Shown here one piece after another: positions 1 through 6,990 of a stretch of 64,000 nt of DNA. Position 1 is the first letter of the stretch, and each line of letters opens with the position of its first letter. Origin of the DNA: Pseudomonadota bacterium (GTDB taxonomy: Bacteria > Pseudomonadota > Alphaproteobacteria > Sphingomonadales > Sphingomonadaceae); assembly GCA_023400405.1 (NCBI GenBank), contig JAEXFD010000002.1, positions 1 to 64,000 of the forward strand, in the 5' to 3' direction. The notes under the pieces were generated by a model. The model did no database searches and had not been told where the DNA came from. It was given only the letters and a program-made list of their open reading frames with translations. The position numbers and the translations under genes were made by a program.

Positions 1-213
1 GTCGTCGCGCTGGGCTTGGCGGCGAACGCGGCCTCGCCGCTGGCGGCGGCGCAGGGGCTCGACCTCGGCGGCAGCGCGGTGCCGATCGGCCCCGGTTGTC
101 GCGCCTGCCTGCGCCCCGACTGTCCGCAGCGCTCCGCCCCGCCGGCCGGACGGGTCGCGATCAGCGCCGGTGGCGAAGAGGGCGTGGCGCCATTTCGCTT
201 CGCCGTGGATTAG
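1..213 (+). CDS. C-terminal end of a short-chain fatty-acyl type transcriptional regulator (partial)
   Basis: The reading frame is open from the first base, so the gene starts outside the window and only about 70 residues are seen. The end carries the block IGPGCRACLRPDCPQR followed by PPAGR. This Cys-rich C-terminal signature is typical of XRE-type regulators with an ImmA/IrrE-like middle and a DUF2083-type tail, which control short-chain acyl-CoA metabolism such as the glyoxylate or methylcitrate genes. The N-terminal helix-turn-helix cannot be checked here. The assignment rests on this short tail only, so the regulated pathway is inference. Confidence 0.6.
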   Translation, partial: VVALGLAANAASPLAAAQGLDLGGSAVPIGPGCRACLRPDCPQRSAPPAGRVAISAGGEEGVAPFRFAVD

Positions 214-259
214 GGAAGCGCCGCGTTGAACATGACGCAAAAACAAGCACGTTGCTGCG

Positions 260-286
260 TAAGTTACTGAAATCGCGCGCCGATCA
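260..286 (+). promoter_or_regulatory. Sigma-28 (FliA)-like promoter for the chemoreceptor
   Basis: The site reads TAAG, then exactly 15 bases, then GCCGATCA. The flagellar/chemotaxis sigma-28 consensus is TAAA-N15-GCCGATAA, so 3 of 4 and 7 of 8 positions match with the correct spacer. It lies about 145 bases upstream of the chemoreceptor start and points toward it, which fits the class of gene normally read by this sigma factor. Confidence 0.55.
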
Positions 287-430
287 TGGTTAGAAAACGG
301 CAAATCCGTGCGGCGTAGCAACACTTTAGGTGAATTTCCCGATTGTCGAATCCGGTCGAGTGCTCCCGCGCGGTCTATACTGTTCCCACAAGTCTCTCCA
401 GCGAGAGCAGGAAATACGGGATACGCCGCC

Positions 431-1810
431 ATGCACTGGTTCAGAACGATCGCCCCCATCCGCCAGAAGACCTTCGTGGCGTTCGGAAGCCTCACCGGCA
501 TCGCCGCCTTCATCGGCCTGTGCGCCGCCTTGTTGCCGACGATGATCGGGCTGGGCGTCACGCTGGCCGGCGTCGGCCTGGCGGCTTGGCTGGGCGCCAA
601 TTTCCGTCGCGCGATCTGCGACCCCTATGTTTCGACCGTGGTGCGCATGGAAGCGCTGGCCGCGGGCGACTTGGAGAGCCCGATCGAGTTCACCGACTAT
701 CAGGATTGCGTCGGCCGCATGACCAAGGCGATGTTCACCTTCCGGGATTCGGCGGTGAACGAAAAGCGCGTTGCGGCCGAGCAGAACGATGTCGTGAAGG
801 CGCTGGGCGAGCATCTCGAGGCGCTGGCCGAGGGCGATCTCACCGCCCAGATCAAGCACAGCTTTCCCCAAAGCTATGAAGCGCTGCGTTCGAGCTTCAA
901 TGCCGCGATGACGAGCCTGCATGGCCTGATCGGTGCCGTCGCCGAGAGCGCAAGCGCGATCCGCACCGGTTCGCAGGAAATCGCGTCGGCATCGGAAGAC
1001 CTGTCGCGCCGTACCGAGAGCAATGCCGCGAGCCTCGAGGAGACCTCGGCCGCGATCGCGCAGATGGACGACCGGCTCAAGACGACGGCCGAAGCGGCCA
1101 CCCGCACGGTGGAGCGCGCGGACAAGACCATCGCGACTGTCGAGAACGGCCGCACGATCACCGACGACGCCGTGCACGCGATGGGTCGGGTGAGCGATAG
1201 TGCCAAGGGCATCGACGCCGTGATCGAAGGGCTCGACAAGATCGCCTTCCAGACGCGGGTGCTCGCGATGAACGCCGCGGTCGAGGCGGGACGGGCCGGC
1301 GAGGCGGGGCGCGGCTTCGCGGTGGTCGCCGATCTCGTCTCGGCGCTGGCGATGCGCGCCGAGGAAGAGGCCAAGCGGGCCCGCGAGCAGCTGACCGTCA
1401 CTCAGAACGAAATCACCGGCGCCGTCGATGCGGTGCGCAAGGTCGATGGGGCGCTGGCCAACATCTCGGGCGACGTGACCGTGGTGCACGAACTGCTCGC
1501 CCAGATGGCGGCGGACAACCGCGCCCAGTCCTCGGCGATCGGCGAGATCACCGCCGCGGTCTCGACGATGGACCAATCGACCCAGCAGAACGCCGCGATG
1601 GTCGAGGAGACCTCGGCCGCGGCACGGACGCTGACCAACGAAGTGGTGACCCTGGCCGACCAGGCCGCGCGCTTCCGGACCGATGGCGCGGGGGCACCGC
1701 GCAAGGCACAGGGCGCGGCACGCGACTTCGGCAAGGTGAAGCCCTTGCCCGCCGCGGCGATCCCCGCGCTGATCGCGCCTGGGTCGGACGGAGACTGGGC
1801 GAGCTTCTGA
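431..1810 (+). CDS. Methyl-accepting chemotaxis protein with short membrane anchor and altered hairpin tip
   Basis: 459-residue chemoreceptor. The start at MHWFRTIAP was chosen because it begins just before the membrane segments; an earlier in-frame start at 308 would add 41 residues of unlikely sequence. Two adjacent hydrophobic segments (about residues 15-60) are followed by a HAMP-like region with MEALAAGDLESP and LEALAEGDLTAQ, then the long helical signalling hairpin. There is almost no periplasmic domain, so it probably senses an internal or membrane cue. The tip is odd: it reads FQTRVLAMNAAVEAG and VVADLVSALA, where the family has FQTNLLALNAAVEAA and VVADEVRxLA. The invariant Glu and Arg that contact CheA/CheW are therefore Leu and Ser. 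The last residues, DWASF, resemble the WxxF tether for CheR/CheB. Confidence 0.88.
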   Translation: MHWFRTIAPIRQKTFVAFGSLTGIAAFIGLCAALLPTMIGLGVTLAGVGLAAWLGANFRRAICDPYVSTVVRMEALAAGDLESPIEFTDYQDCVGRMTKAMFTFRDSAVNEKRVAAEQNDVVKALGEHLEALAEGDLTAQIKHSFPQSYEALRSSFNAAMTSLHGLIGAVAESASAIRTGSQEIASASEDLSRRTESNAASLEETSAAIAQMDDRLKTTAEAATRTVERADKTIATVENGRTITDDAVHAMGRVSDSAKGIDAVIEGLDKIAFQTRVLAMNAAVEAGRAGEAGRGFAVVADLVSALAMRAEEEAKRAREQLTVTQNEITGAVDAVRKVDGALANISGDVTVVHELLAQMAADNRAQSSAIGEITAAVSTMDQSTQQNAAMVEETSAAARTLTNEVVTLADQAARFRTDGAGAPRKAQGAARDFGKVKPLPAAAIPALIAPGSDGDWASF

Positions 1811-1830
1811 TCGATCCGACCGCCAAGGCG

Positions 1831-1862
1831 CCGGCTCGCTTTCCGGAAGGGAAGCGAGCCGG
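1831..1862. terminator. Hairpin between convergent genes, likely bidirectional terminator
   Basis: CCGGCTCGCTTTCC and GGGAAGCGAGCCGG form a 14-bp stem with one G-T pairing and a four-base loop. It sits in the 60-base gap between the ends of the convergent chemoreceptor and nnrD genes. No clear T run follows on either side, so termination strength is uncertain. Confidence 0.55.
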
Positions 1863-1870
1863 TGTCGATT

Positions 1871-2743
1871 CTAGCCGCGCGCCATCAGGCGCGGGATCTC
1901 GGCCAGGATCTCGCGGGAGAGGAAGCCGATCGGGCCGATCCGTTCGCCGGCGCGGCGGCCGGCCTCGCCATGCAGCCAGACGCCCCAGGCGGCGGCGACC
2001 CGCGGCGGCGTGCCGCGCGCGAGCAGGCCACCGATCACGCCGGCCAGCACGTCGCCCGAGCCGCCCGTGGCGAGGCCGGGGCCGCCACCGGGATAGTGGA
2101 GCACCGGCTCGCCAGGCGTCGCGATCCAGGTCTCGGCGCCCTTGAGCAACACGGTCACGGCGAAGCGATCGGCGGCCTCTTGGGCCAGCGCGGCAGCGTC
2201 CTCGCGAGCGCGGGCTTCGTCGCAGTCCATCAGCGCGGCCATTTCGCCGGGATGCGGGGTGAGGACGGTATCGCCGTTGCGGGCACGGATCGCCTCGGCG
2301 CAAGCGGGGACGGCGGGGATGACGCCGGCATCGAGCAGCAGCGCGACGTCGCCGCTTTGGGCGAGCACGGCGTGGAGCAGCGGTTCCGCATCGGCATCCT
2401 TCCCCGTGCCGGGCCCGAGGACGAGCGCATCGCAGCGATCGATCATCGCGGCAATCGCCTCGCCCGCCTCGGCGCCGAGCTCGCCCTTGGCATTGGCGGG
2501 TAGGGAGAAGACCGCGGCTTCGGGCATCGCGATGCCGAGCGGGATCGCGGTGGTGGGGGGCACGGCGAGCTGGAGCTTGCCGGCACCGGCGCGCAATGCG
2601 GCCTCGCCGGTGAGGCGCAGCGCCCCGGGGACGGTTTCGGCGCCGCCCGCGACGAGGACGCGTCCGCGACGGTTCTTGTCGGTGTCATGGCCCGGCTCGG
2701 GCAGCGGATGGGCGTCGAGCCAGGCGGGATCGAGCTGCGTCAT
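1871..2743 (-). CDS. nnrD: ADP-dependent (S)-NAD(P)H-hydrate dehydratase
   Basis: 290 residues, single-domain carbohydrate-kinase-like (YjeF C-terminal) fold. It repairs damaged NADHX and NADPHX by ADP-dependent dehydration in the cytoplasm. Family motifs are visible: GRVLVAGGAE near the N-terminus, LVLGPGTGKD, TPHPGEMAAL, LLKGAETWIA and GPGLATGGSGDVLAG, the last being the nucleotide-binding and catalytic Asp loop. The NnrE epimerase half that is often fused to this domain is absent. The start ATG overlaps the stop of the upstream phosphatase gene (ATGA), so the two are translationally coupled. Confidence 0.9.
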   Translation of the reverse strand: MTQLDPAWLDAHPLPEPGHDTDKNRRGRVLVAGGAETVPGALRLTGEAALRAGAGKLQLAVPPTTAIPLGIAMPEAAVFSLPANAKGELGAEAGEAIAAMIDRCDALVLGPGTGKDADAEPLLHAVLAQSGDVALLLDAGVIPAVPACAEAIRARNGDTVLTPHPGEMAALMDCDEARAREDAAALAQEAADRFAVTVLLKGAETWIATPGEPVLHYPGGGPGLATGGSGDVLAGVIGGLLARGTPPRVAAAWGVWLHGEAGRRAGERIGPIGFLSREILAEIPRLMARG

Positions 2744-3510
2744 CCGCGCGCGCCCACCATCGCATCGGGGGCGCTGGTGACTTCGGTCTGCCCGTCTTCC
2801 TCGACCGGGGCAGTGACGTTGTAGCGGACCAGCACGAGCTGGCCGTCCTTGCCGCGGTCGGGATCGTGGACATATTCGGTGACCGAGCAATTGGCGACGT
2901 CGCCCTCGCGGTCGATCGCCAGGATCTCTTCCTCGCTGAGATTCTCGATGACGTAGCGCAGGCACAGCACGACCACCTGGTGCGCGACGATCATTACTCG
3001 GCGGCCGCGATAATGGAGCGAGACCGTATCGAGCAGCGAGCGCAGGCGGAAGATCACGTCGCACCAGCTCTCGCCGCCGGGCGGGCGGTGATAGAATTTG
3101 CCGAGCAGGCGGCGGAACTCGGCCTGTTCGGGGGCGAGGGTGCGGATGCCGGCGGTAGTGAGCCCGTCGAGCACGCCGAATTCCTTTTCGCGCAGCCGCT
3201 CGTCGACGCACACCGGCTCGCCGGGATCGGCGCCGCCGGCATCGCGGAAGCGTCGGGCGGTATCCTGGGCGCGGACATAGGGGCTGGCGAGGATCACGTC
3301 GGGGCGGCCATTGCCCTTGCCGGCGGCGAACCAGCGGCCGAGCGCATCGGCCTGGTCGCGGCCGAGCGGCGAGAGCGGCACATCGACGTCGCGCTGATCG
3401 AGCTCGATCCGAATCGCGCCGGCCTCGTGCGCGCGGTCGCGGGCGAGGTTGCCGGCGCTCTGGCCATGGCGGACGATCCATAGCCGCTCGGGCCAGCGTT
3501 GCTCAGTCAT
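2740..3510 (-). CDS. Histidine phosphatase family protein (phosphoglycerate-mutase-like)
   Basis: 256 residues. The N-terminal motif IVRHGQSAGN carries the phospho-accepting His of the histidine phosphatase superfamily. A second conserved patch, VMIVAHQVVV, supplies the later catalytic His, and ELDQRDVDVPLSPLGRDQA matches the usual substrate-loop region. Soluble, no signal peptide. The family includes phosphoglycerate mutases and many small-molecule phosphatases, and the substrate cannot be told from sequence. It is the first gene of a two-gene operon with nnrD (4-base overlap). Confidence 0.83.
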   Translation of the reverse strand: MTEQRWPERLWIVRHGQSAGNLARDRAHEAGAIRIELDQRDVDVPLSPLGRDQADALGRWFAAGKGNGRPDVILASPYVRAQDTARRFRDAGGADPGEPVCVDERLREKEFGVLDGLTTAGIRTLAPEQAEFRRLLGKFYHRPPGGESWCDVIFRLRSLLDTVSLHYRGRRVMIVAHQVVVLCLRYVIENLSEEEILAIDREGDVANCSVTEYVHDPDRGKDGQLVLVRYNVTAPVEEDGQTEVTSAPDAMVGARG

Positions 3511-3592
3511 TGCGGGAAGCGCGCAAAAATCATGGCTTGCTCAATGCGTTGGCCGGCGCAGCGTTCCCTGAAATTAAATAGATAGCAATTAT

Positions 3593-3604
3593 ATTGTGCG
3601 CAAT
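3593..3604. promoter_or_regulatory. Probable OhrR operator upstream of ohr
   Basis: ATTG-TGCG-CAAT is an inverted repeat in an AT-rich stretch (3571-3612) that stands out from the GC-rich surroundings. It ends 35 bases before the chosen ohr start. A MarR-family OhrR is encoded two genes on, and such regulators normally bind a palindrome overlapping the ohr promoter. The exact box is inferred from symmetry, not from a known consensus. Confidence 0.5.
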
Positions 3605-3639
3605 CTATATACCAGCCTCCACTTCATGGGAGAATGACG

Positions 3640-4065
3640 ATGAGCGCATTGTACAGCACCCGGGTTTCCGCGGTCGGCGGCCGCAGCGGATCGGTGCGCA
3701 GCGAGGACGGAATCCTCGCGCTCGACCTGGCGCTGCCGAACGGCTTGGGCGGCAAGGGCGGCAAGACCAATCCCGAGCAGCTGTTCGCCGCCGGCTATGC
3801 TGCCTGTTTCGAAAACGCCGTGCTGCACGTCGCCAAGGCGCAGAAGGCGGGTATCGCCGACGATGCGGTGATCGTCGTCGCGGAGGTCGGCATCCATCCC
3901 AATGGCAGCGGCGGCTTCCGGCTTTCGGTCGCGCTCGAAACTTCGATCGCGGGGATCGACCAGGCAAGCGCCGAGGCGCTGGTCGCGGCGGCGCATCAAG
4001 TGTGCCCCTATTCGAATGCCGTGAAGGGCAATATTGACGTTGCCCTGACCGTGAAGACCCATTGA
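3640..4065 (+). CDS. ohr: Organic hydroperoxide resistance protein (peroxiredoxin-like OsmC family)
   Basis: 141 residues, the usual Ohr length. It reduces organic hydroperoxides with a pair of cysteines, seen here as FAAGYAACFENAV and HQVCPYSNAV. The GKGGKTNPEQLF segment is also typical. The start at MSALYST was preferred over the ATG six bases earlier because GGGAGA lies at the right distance (six bases) only for the second ATG. Its stop overlaps the next gene, a MarR-type regulator, giving the classic ohr-ohrR pair. Confidence 0.93.
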   Translation: MSALYSTRVSAVGGRSGSVRSEDGILALDLALPNGLGGKGGKTNPEQLFAAGYAACFENAVLHVAKAQKAGIADDAVIVVAEVGIHPNGSGGFRLSVALETSIAGIDQASAEALVAAAHQVCPYSNAVKGNIDVALTVKTH

Positions 4066-4535
4066 CCCGAGCGAGTGAGGCAGCGCTGAGCGACGACCTA
4101 GACGATCCGCTGCGGCTCGACCGCCAGATCTGCTTCCCCCTCTATGCCGCGACCAATCTGATCACGCGGCTCTATCGCCCGATCCTGGCCGAGCTGGGGC
4201 TGACCTATTCGCAATATCTGGTGATGCTGGTGCTGTGGGAGCAGGCGCCGCTCAGCGTTTCAGCGCTGGGCGAGCGGCTGCACCTCGACAGCGGCACGCT
4301 GACGCCGCTGCTCAAGCGGATGGAGACCGCGGGATTGGTGACGCGCACGCGCGACTCGGCCGACGAGCGGCGCGTGCTGATCGCGCTCACTGCGAAGGGC
4401 GATGCGCTGCGCGAGCCGGCGCGCAAGGTGCCCGAGGCGATGAGCGCGGGCATGGCGATCGATCCCGCCGAGGCGGACGATTTCCGCGAGGCGGTGCAGG
4501 GGCTGGTGCGCGCGCTTGCGTCACGCACCGGCTGA
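4062..4535 (+). CDS. ohrR: MarR-family organic peroxide sensor/repressor
   Basis: 157 residues. It has a winged-helix core with GLTYSQYLVMLVLWE, a recognition helix in LDSGTLTPLLKRME and the wing DSADERRVLIALT, all standard for MarR/OhrR. A single N-terminal Cys in RQICFPLYAA is at the position of the peroxide-sensing Cys of OhrR. The only usable start is TTG at 4062, which overlaps the ohr stop (TTGA), so it is co-translated with ohr. It should repress its own operon through the AT-rich palindrome upstream of ohr until peroxide oxidises the Cys. Confidence 0.88.
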   Translation: MTRASEAALSDDLDDPLRLDRQICFPLYAATNLITRLYRPILAELGLTYSQYLVMLVLWEQAPLSVSALGERLHLDSGTLTPLLKRMETAGLVTRTRDSADERRVLIALTAKGDALREPARKVPEAMSAGMAIDPAEADDFREAVQGLVRALASRTG

Positions 4536-4544
4536 GCTGCGGCG

Positions 4545-5492
4545 TCAGGCGCCCGCGGCAGTGAGCCGGTCGAGCTGGTCGTGCGTCAGCGTCACCTCCC
4601 AGGCACCGATCAGTTCGTCGAGCTGCTGGACCGAGGTCGCGCTGGCGATCGGCGCGGTCACGCCCGGCTGGGCGGCGAGCCAGGCGAGCGCGATCTGGGC
4701 GAGGCTGGCGCCGGTTTCCGCGGCGACTTCATCCATCGCGGCGAGCACCGCGGGGCCCTTGCCCTCCAGATAGGCCTGCATCCGGCCGCCGCGCACGCTC
4801 TTCCCGAAATCGGCTTCGCTGCGATATTTGCCGGTGAGGAAGCCCGAGGCGAGGCCGTAAAAGGGCACTACGCCGATATTGTGCTGGATGCACAGATCCT
4901 GGAGCTCGCCCTCGAACTTGTGGCGGCTGACCAGATTGTATTCGTTCTGCAGCGCGCGGAAATGCGGCAGCCCTTCATGCGCGGCGAGATCGAGCGCGGC
5001 CTTGAGCCGGGCGGCGTGGAAGTTGGAGGCGCCGATCGCGCGGACCTTGCCCGCATCGATCAGCTTGCCGAAGGCCGCGAGATACTCGGCCTGGGGAACC
5101 GCTTCGTCGTCTTGATGCGCGAAATAGAGATCGATCGTCTCGACGCCGAGCCGCTGGAGGGAAGCATCGCAGGCAGCGGCGATCCGCGCCGGGGCGAGCT
5201 TCTCGCCGCCTTCCCCGGGCAGCATGCCCACCTTGGTCGCGACGTTCACCTTGCCCGCCTTGCCCGACGCGCGCAGCCATTCGCCGATCAGGCTTTCGGA
5301 TTCGCCGCCCTGATGGCCGGGCACCCAGGCCGAATAGACGTCGGCGGTATCGATCAGCGTGCCGCCGGCATCGACGAAGCGATCGAGCACCGCGAAGCTG
5401 GTCGCCTTGTCGGCGGTCCAGCCGAAGACGTTGCCGCCGAGGACGAGCGGCGGCGTTTCGATGCCGCTCGCGCCGAGTTCGCGCAGGTTCAT
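4545..5492 (-). CDS. Aldo/keto reductase family oxidoreductase
   Basis: 315 residues, a TIM-barrel NADPH-dependent reductase. Catalytic residues are recognisable: LIDTADVYSAW holds the Asp and Tyr, NVATKVGM the Lys, and DLYFAHQDD the His. The cofactor loop appears as AIGASNF, and ASATSVQQLDEL near the end contacts the 2'-phosphate. It resembles the general YajO/Tas-like bacterial group of unknown natural substrate. The start ATG overlaps the stop of a 54-residue lipoprotein gene, so it is the last gene of a three-gene operon. Confidence 0.85.
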   Translation of the reverse strand: MNLRELGASGIETPPLVLGGNVFGWTADKATSFAVLDRFVDAGGTLIDTADVYSAWVPGHQGGESESLIGEWLRASGKAGKVNVATKVGMLPGEGGEKLAPARIAAACDASLQRLGVETIDLYFAHQDDEAVPQAEYLAAFGKLIDAGKVRAIGASNFHAARLKAALDLAAHEGLPHFRALQNEYNLVSRHKFEGELQDLCIQHNIGVVPFYGLASGFLTGKYRSEADFGKSVRGGRMQAYLEGKGPAVLAAMDEVAAETGASLAQIALAWLAAQPGVTAPIASATSVQQLDELIGAWEVTLTHDQLDRLTAAGA

Positions 5493-5653
5493 GGAGTCGC
5501 TCCGTTGCTTTGGGCCGCGTTGATGTCGATCGAGGCGGCATCGGCATCGAGCCGGCGCGCCTCGCTGGGGCTCAACCCGCCATCCCCGTCATCCGATCCA
5601 CCGTTGCCGCAGGCGGCGAGCGCGAGCAGGAGAAGCAGCGCGAGCGGGCGCAT
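5489..5653 (-). CDS. Very small lipoprotein (54 residues)
   Basis: Found by reading the gap between its neighbours. The protein begins MRPLALLLLLALAAC, a compact lipoprotein signal with lipobox LAAC, followed by GNGGSDDGDGG and a short polar tail containing LSPSEARRLDADAA. It has a one-base stop/start overlap (TGATG) with the upstream lipoprotein and a four-base overlap with the aldo/keto reductase downstream. That tight packing supports a real gene despite its size. No function is known. The LSPSEAxxLDxDA block may be a short conserved motif. Confidence 0.72.
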   Translation of the reverse strand: MRPLALLLLLALAACGNGGSDDGDGGLSPSEARRLDADAASIDINAAQSNGATP

Positions 5654-5916
5654 CAATCGGTGATTTCGTTGGCGTTGGCGTCATCGCCCTCGTCGCCGCT
5701 GCCGCCCGGGGGCGGCGCCTCGGCGCCGTTGCCGAGATCGCCATCGACCGGCCCCGCGGCGGCGGCATTGGCGGCGTTCACGTCGGCTACTGCCTCGGCC
5801 ATGGTGTTGCTGTCGCCAGCGAGCGATTCGTTCGCCTCGGCCGCCTCGTTCTTCGCCTTGTGGCCGCAGGCGGACAAGGCGAGCAGGGCGATGGCGGGGA
5901 GCAGGAACTTGCGCAT
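5653..5916 (-). CDS. Small acidic lipoprotein
   Basis: 87 residues. The N-terminus MRKFLLPAIALLALSAC is a lipoprotein signal with lipobox LSAC. The rest is low-complexity, rich in Ala, Asn, Asp, Glu and Gly, and likely unstructured. It is the first gene of the operon with the 54-residue lipoprotein and the aldo/keto reductase, linked by a one-base overlap. I do not recognise a family; low-complexity lipoproteins of this kind are common in sphingomonads. Confidence 0.75.
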   Translation of the reverse strand: MRKFLLPAIALLALSACGHKAKNEAAEANESLAGDSNTMAEAVADVNAANAAAAGPVDGDLGNGAEAPPPGGSGDEGDDANANEITD

Positions 5917-5995
5917 CCGATAGGGCCTCTCTTTTGCTTGGGCCCGGGGCTAGAATGGCAGCCGCGGCAAGGCAATGGCCGCAGTGAATTGACCT

Positions 5996-6017
5996 GATAT
6001 AAAGATATCTTTATATC
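5996..6017. promoter_or_regulatory. Perfect 22-bp palindrome, probable SahR-type operator
   Basis: The half-site GATATAAAGAT is followed directly by its exact reverse complement, giving a perfect 22-bp palindrome that ends 10 bases before the start codon of the ArsR/methyltransferase gene. It is strongly AT-rich in a GC-rich genome. ArsR-type SAH-responsive regulators (SahR) of proteobacteria bind palindromes of this general form upstream of SAM-cycle genes. Here it would control the whole sahR-metF-metH operon and block both transcription and access to the ribosome site. Confidence 0.75.
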
Positions 6018-6027
6018 TTGATCGGTC

Positions 6028-6990
6028 ATGCCCACAGCCCCCAACGCCCTGGCCATCTTTCGCGCGCTCGCGGATTCGACGCGGTTGCGCATCGTCGCGC
6101 TGGTCCGCTCGATGGAGCTGAGCGTCGGCGAGCTGGCGCAGGTGCTCGGCCAGAGCCAGCCGCGGGTGAGCCGCCACGTCAAGATCCTGTGCGATGCCGG
6201 GCTGCTCGAGCGGCGCAAGGAAGGCAGCTGGGTATTCGTCGGCATGGGCGCCGACGGCACGGTGGCGCCGGTGCTCGGCGCGCTGGATGCCTGGAAGGCG
6301 GCCGATCACTGGGCGCTGGCGGACGAGGCGCGGCTGGCGGCGGTGCGCGCCGATCGCGCGGCTTCGGCGGCGGAATGGTTCGAGGCCAATGCCGGGCAAT
6401 GGGATGCGATCCGATCGCTCCACATCGCCGAGAGCCAGGTCGAGGCGGCGATGGGCGCGGCGCTGGGCGGCGCGCCGGTGGGGCTGATGGTCGATATCGG
6501 CACCGGCACCGGCCGGATGCTCGAGCTGTTCGCGCCCAGGGCCGAGCGCGCGCTGGGCATCGATCGTTCGAGCGAGATGCTGCGGCTGGCCCGCGCCAAG
6601 CTTTCCGAGCAGGGGCTTGCCAATGCCGAGCTGCGCCAGGCCGATCTCTATGCGCTGCCGATCCAGGATGGCGGCGCCGATCTCGCTATATTGCATCATG
6701 TGCTCCACTTCGCGCAGCAGCCGGGCGCGGCGATCGCCGAGGCGGCGCGCGTGCTGGGCGATGGCGGGCGGCTGCTTATCGTCGACTTTGCCCCGCACGA
6801 CCGCGAGGAGCTGCGCACGCGCGACGCGCACAGCCGCCTCGGCTTTTCGGACGAGCAGGTGCTCGGCTGGTTCGAAGCGCACGGGCTGGCGCCGGTGAAG
6901 ACCGAGACGCTGGAGGGCGGCGAACTGACGGTGAAATTGTGGCTCGGGCGGAAGACCGGACTGGAGAAGCAGAAGGTGAAGGCCGCATGA
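6028..6990 (+). CDS. sahR: ArsR-family regulator fused to a SAM-dependent methyltransferase domain (SahR-like)
   Basis: 320 residues with two domains. Residues about 1-80 are an ArsR winged helix (ALADSTRLRIVALV, LGQSQPRVSRHVKIL, GLLERRKEGSWVFV). Residues about 150-300 are a class I methyltransferase fold with the SAM-binding loop VDIGTGTGRML, the acidic GIDRSSEML and ADLAILHHVLHF. The methyltransferase part in such fusions probably serves as the sensor of S-adenosylhomocysteine rather than as an enzyme. It is followed with a 4-base overlap by metF, so it heads a methionine-cycle operon. The name rests on architecture, operator and context, not on a search. Confidence 0.75.
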   Translation: MPTAPNALAIFRALADSTRLRIVALVRSMELSVGELAQVLGQSQPRVSRHVKILCDAGLLERRKEGSWVFVGMGADGTVAPVLGALDAWKAADHWALADEARLAAVRADRAASAAEWFEANAGQWDAIRSLHIAESQVEAAMGAALGGAPVGLMVDIGTGTGRMLELFAPRAERALGIDRSSEMLRLARAKLSEQGLANAELRQADLYALPIQDGGADLAILHHVLHFAQQPGAAIAEAARVLGDGGRLLIVDFAPHDREELRTRDAHSRLGFSDEQVLGWFEAHGLAPVKTETLEGGELTVKLWLGRKTGLEKQKVKAA

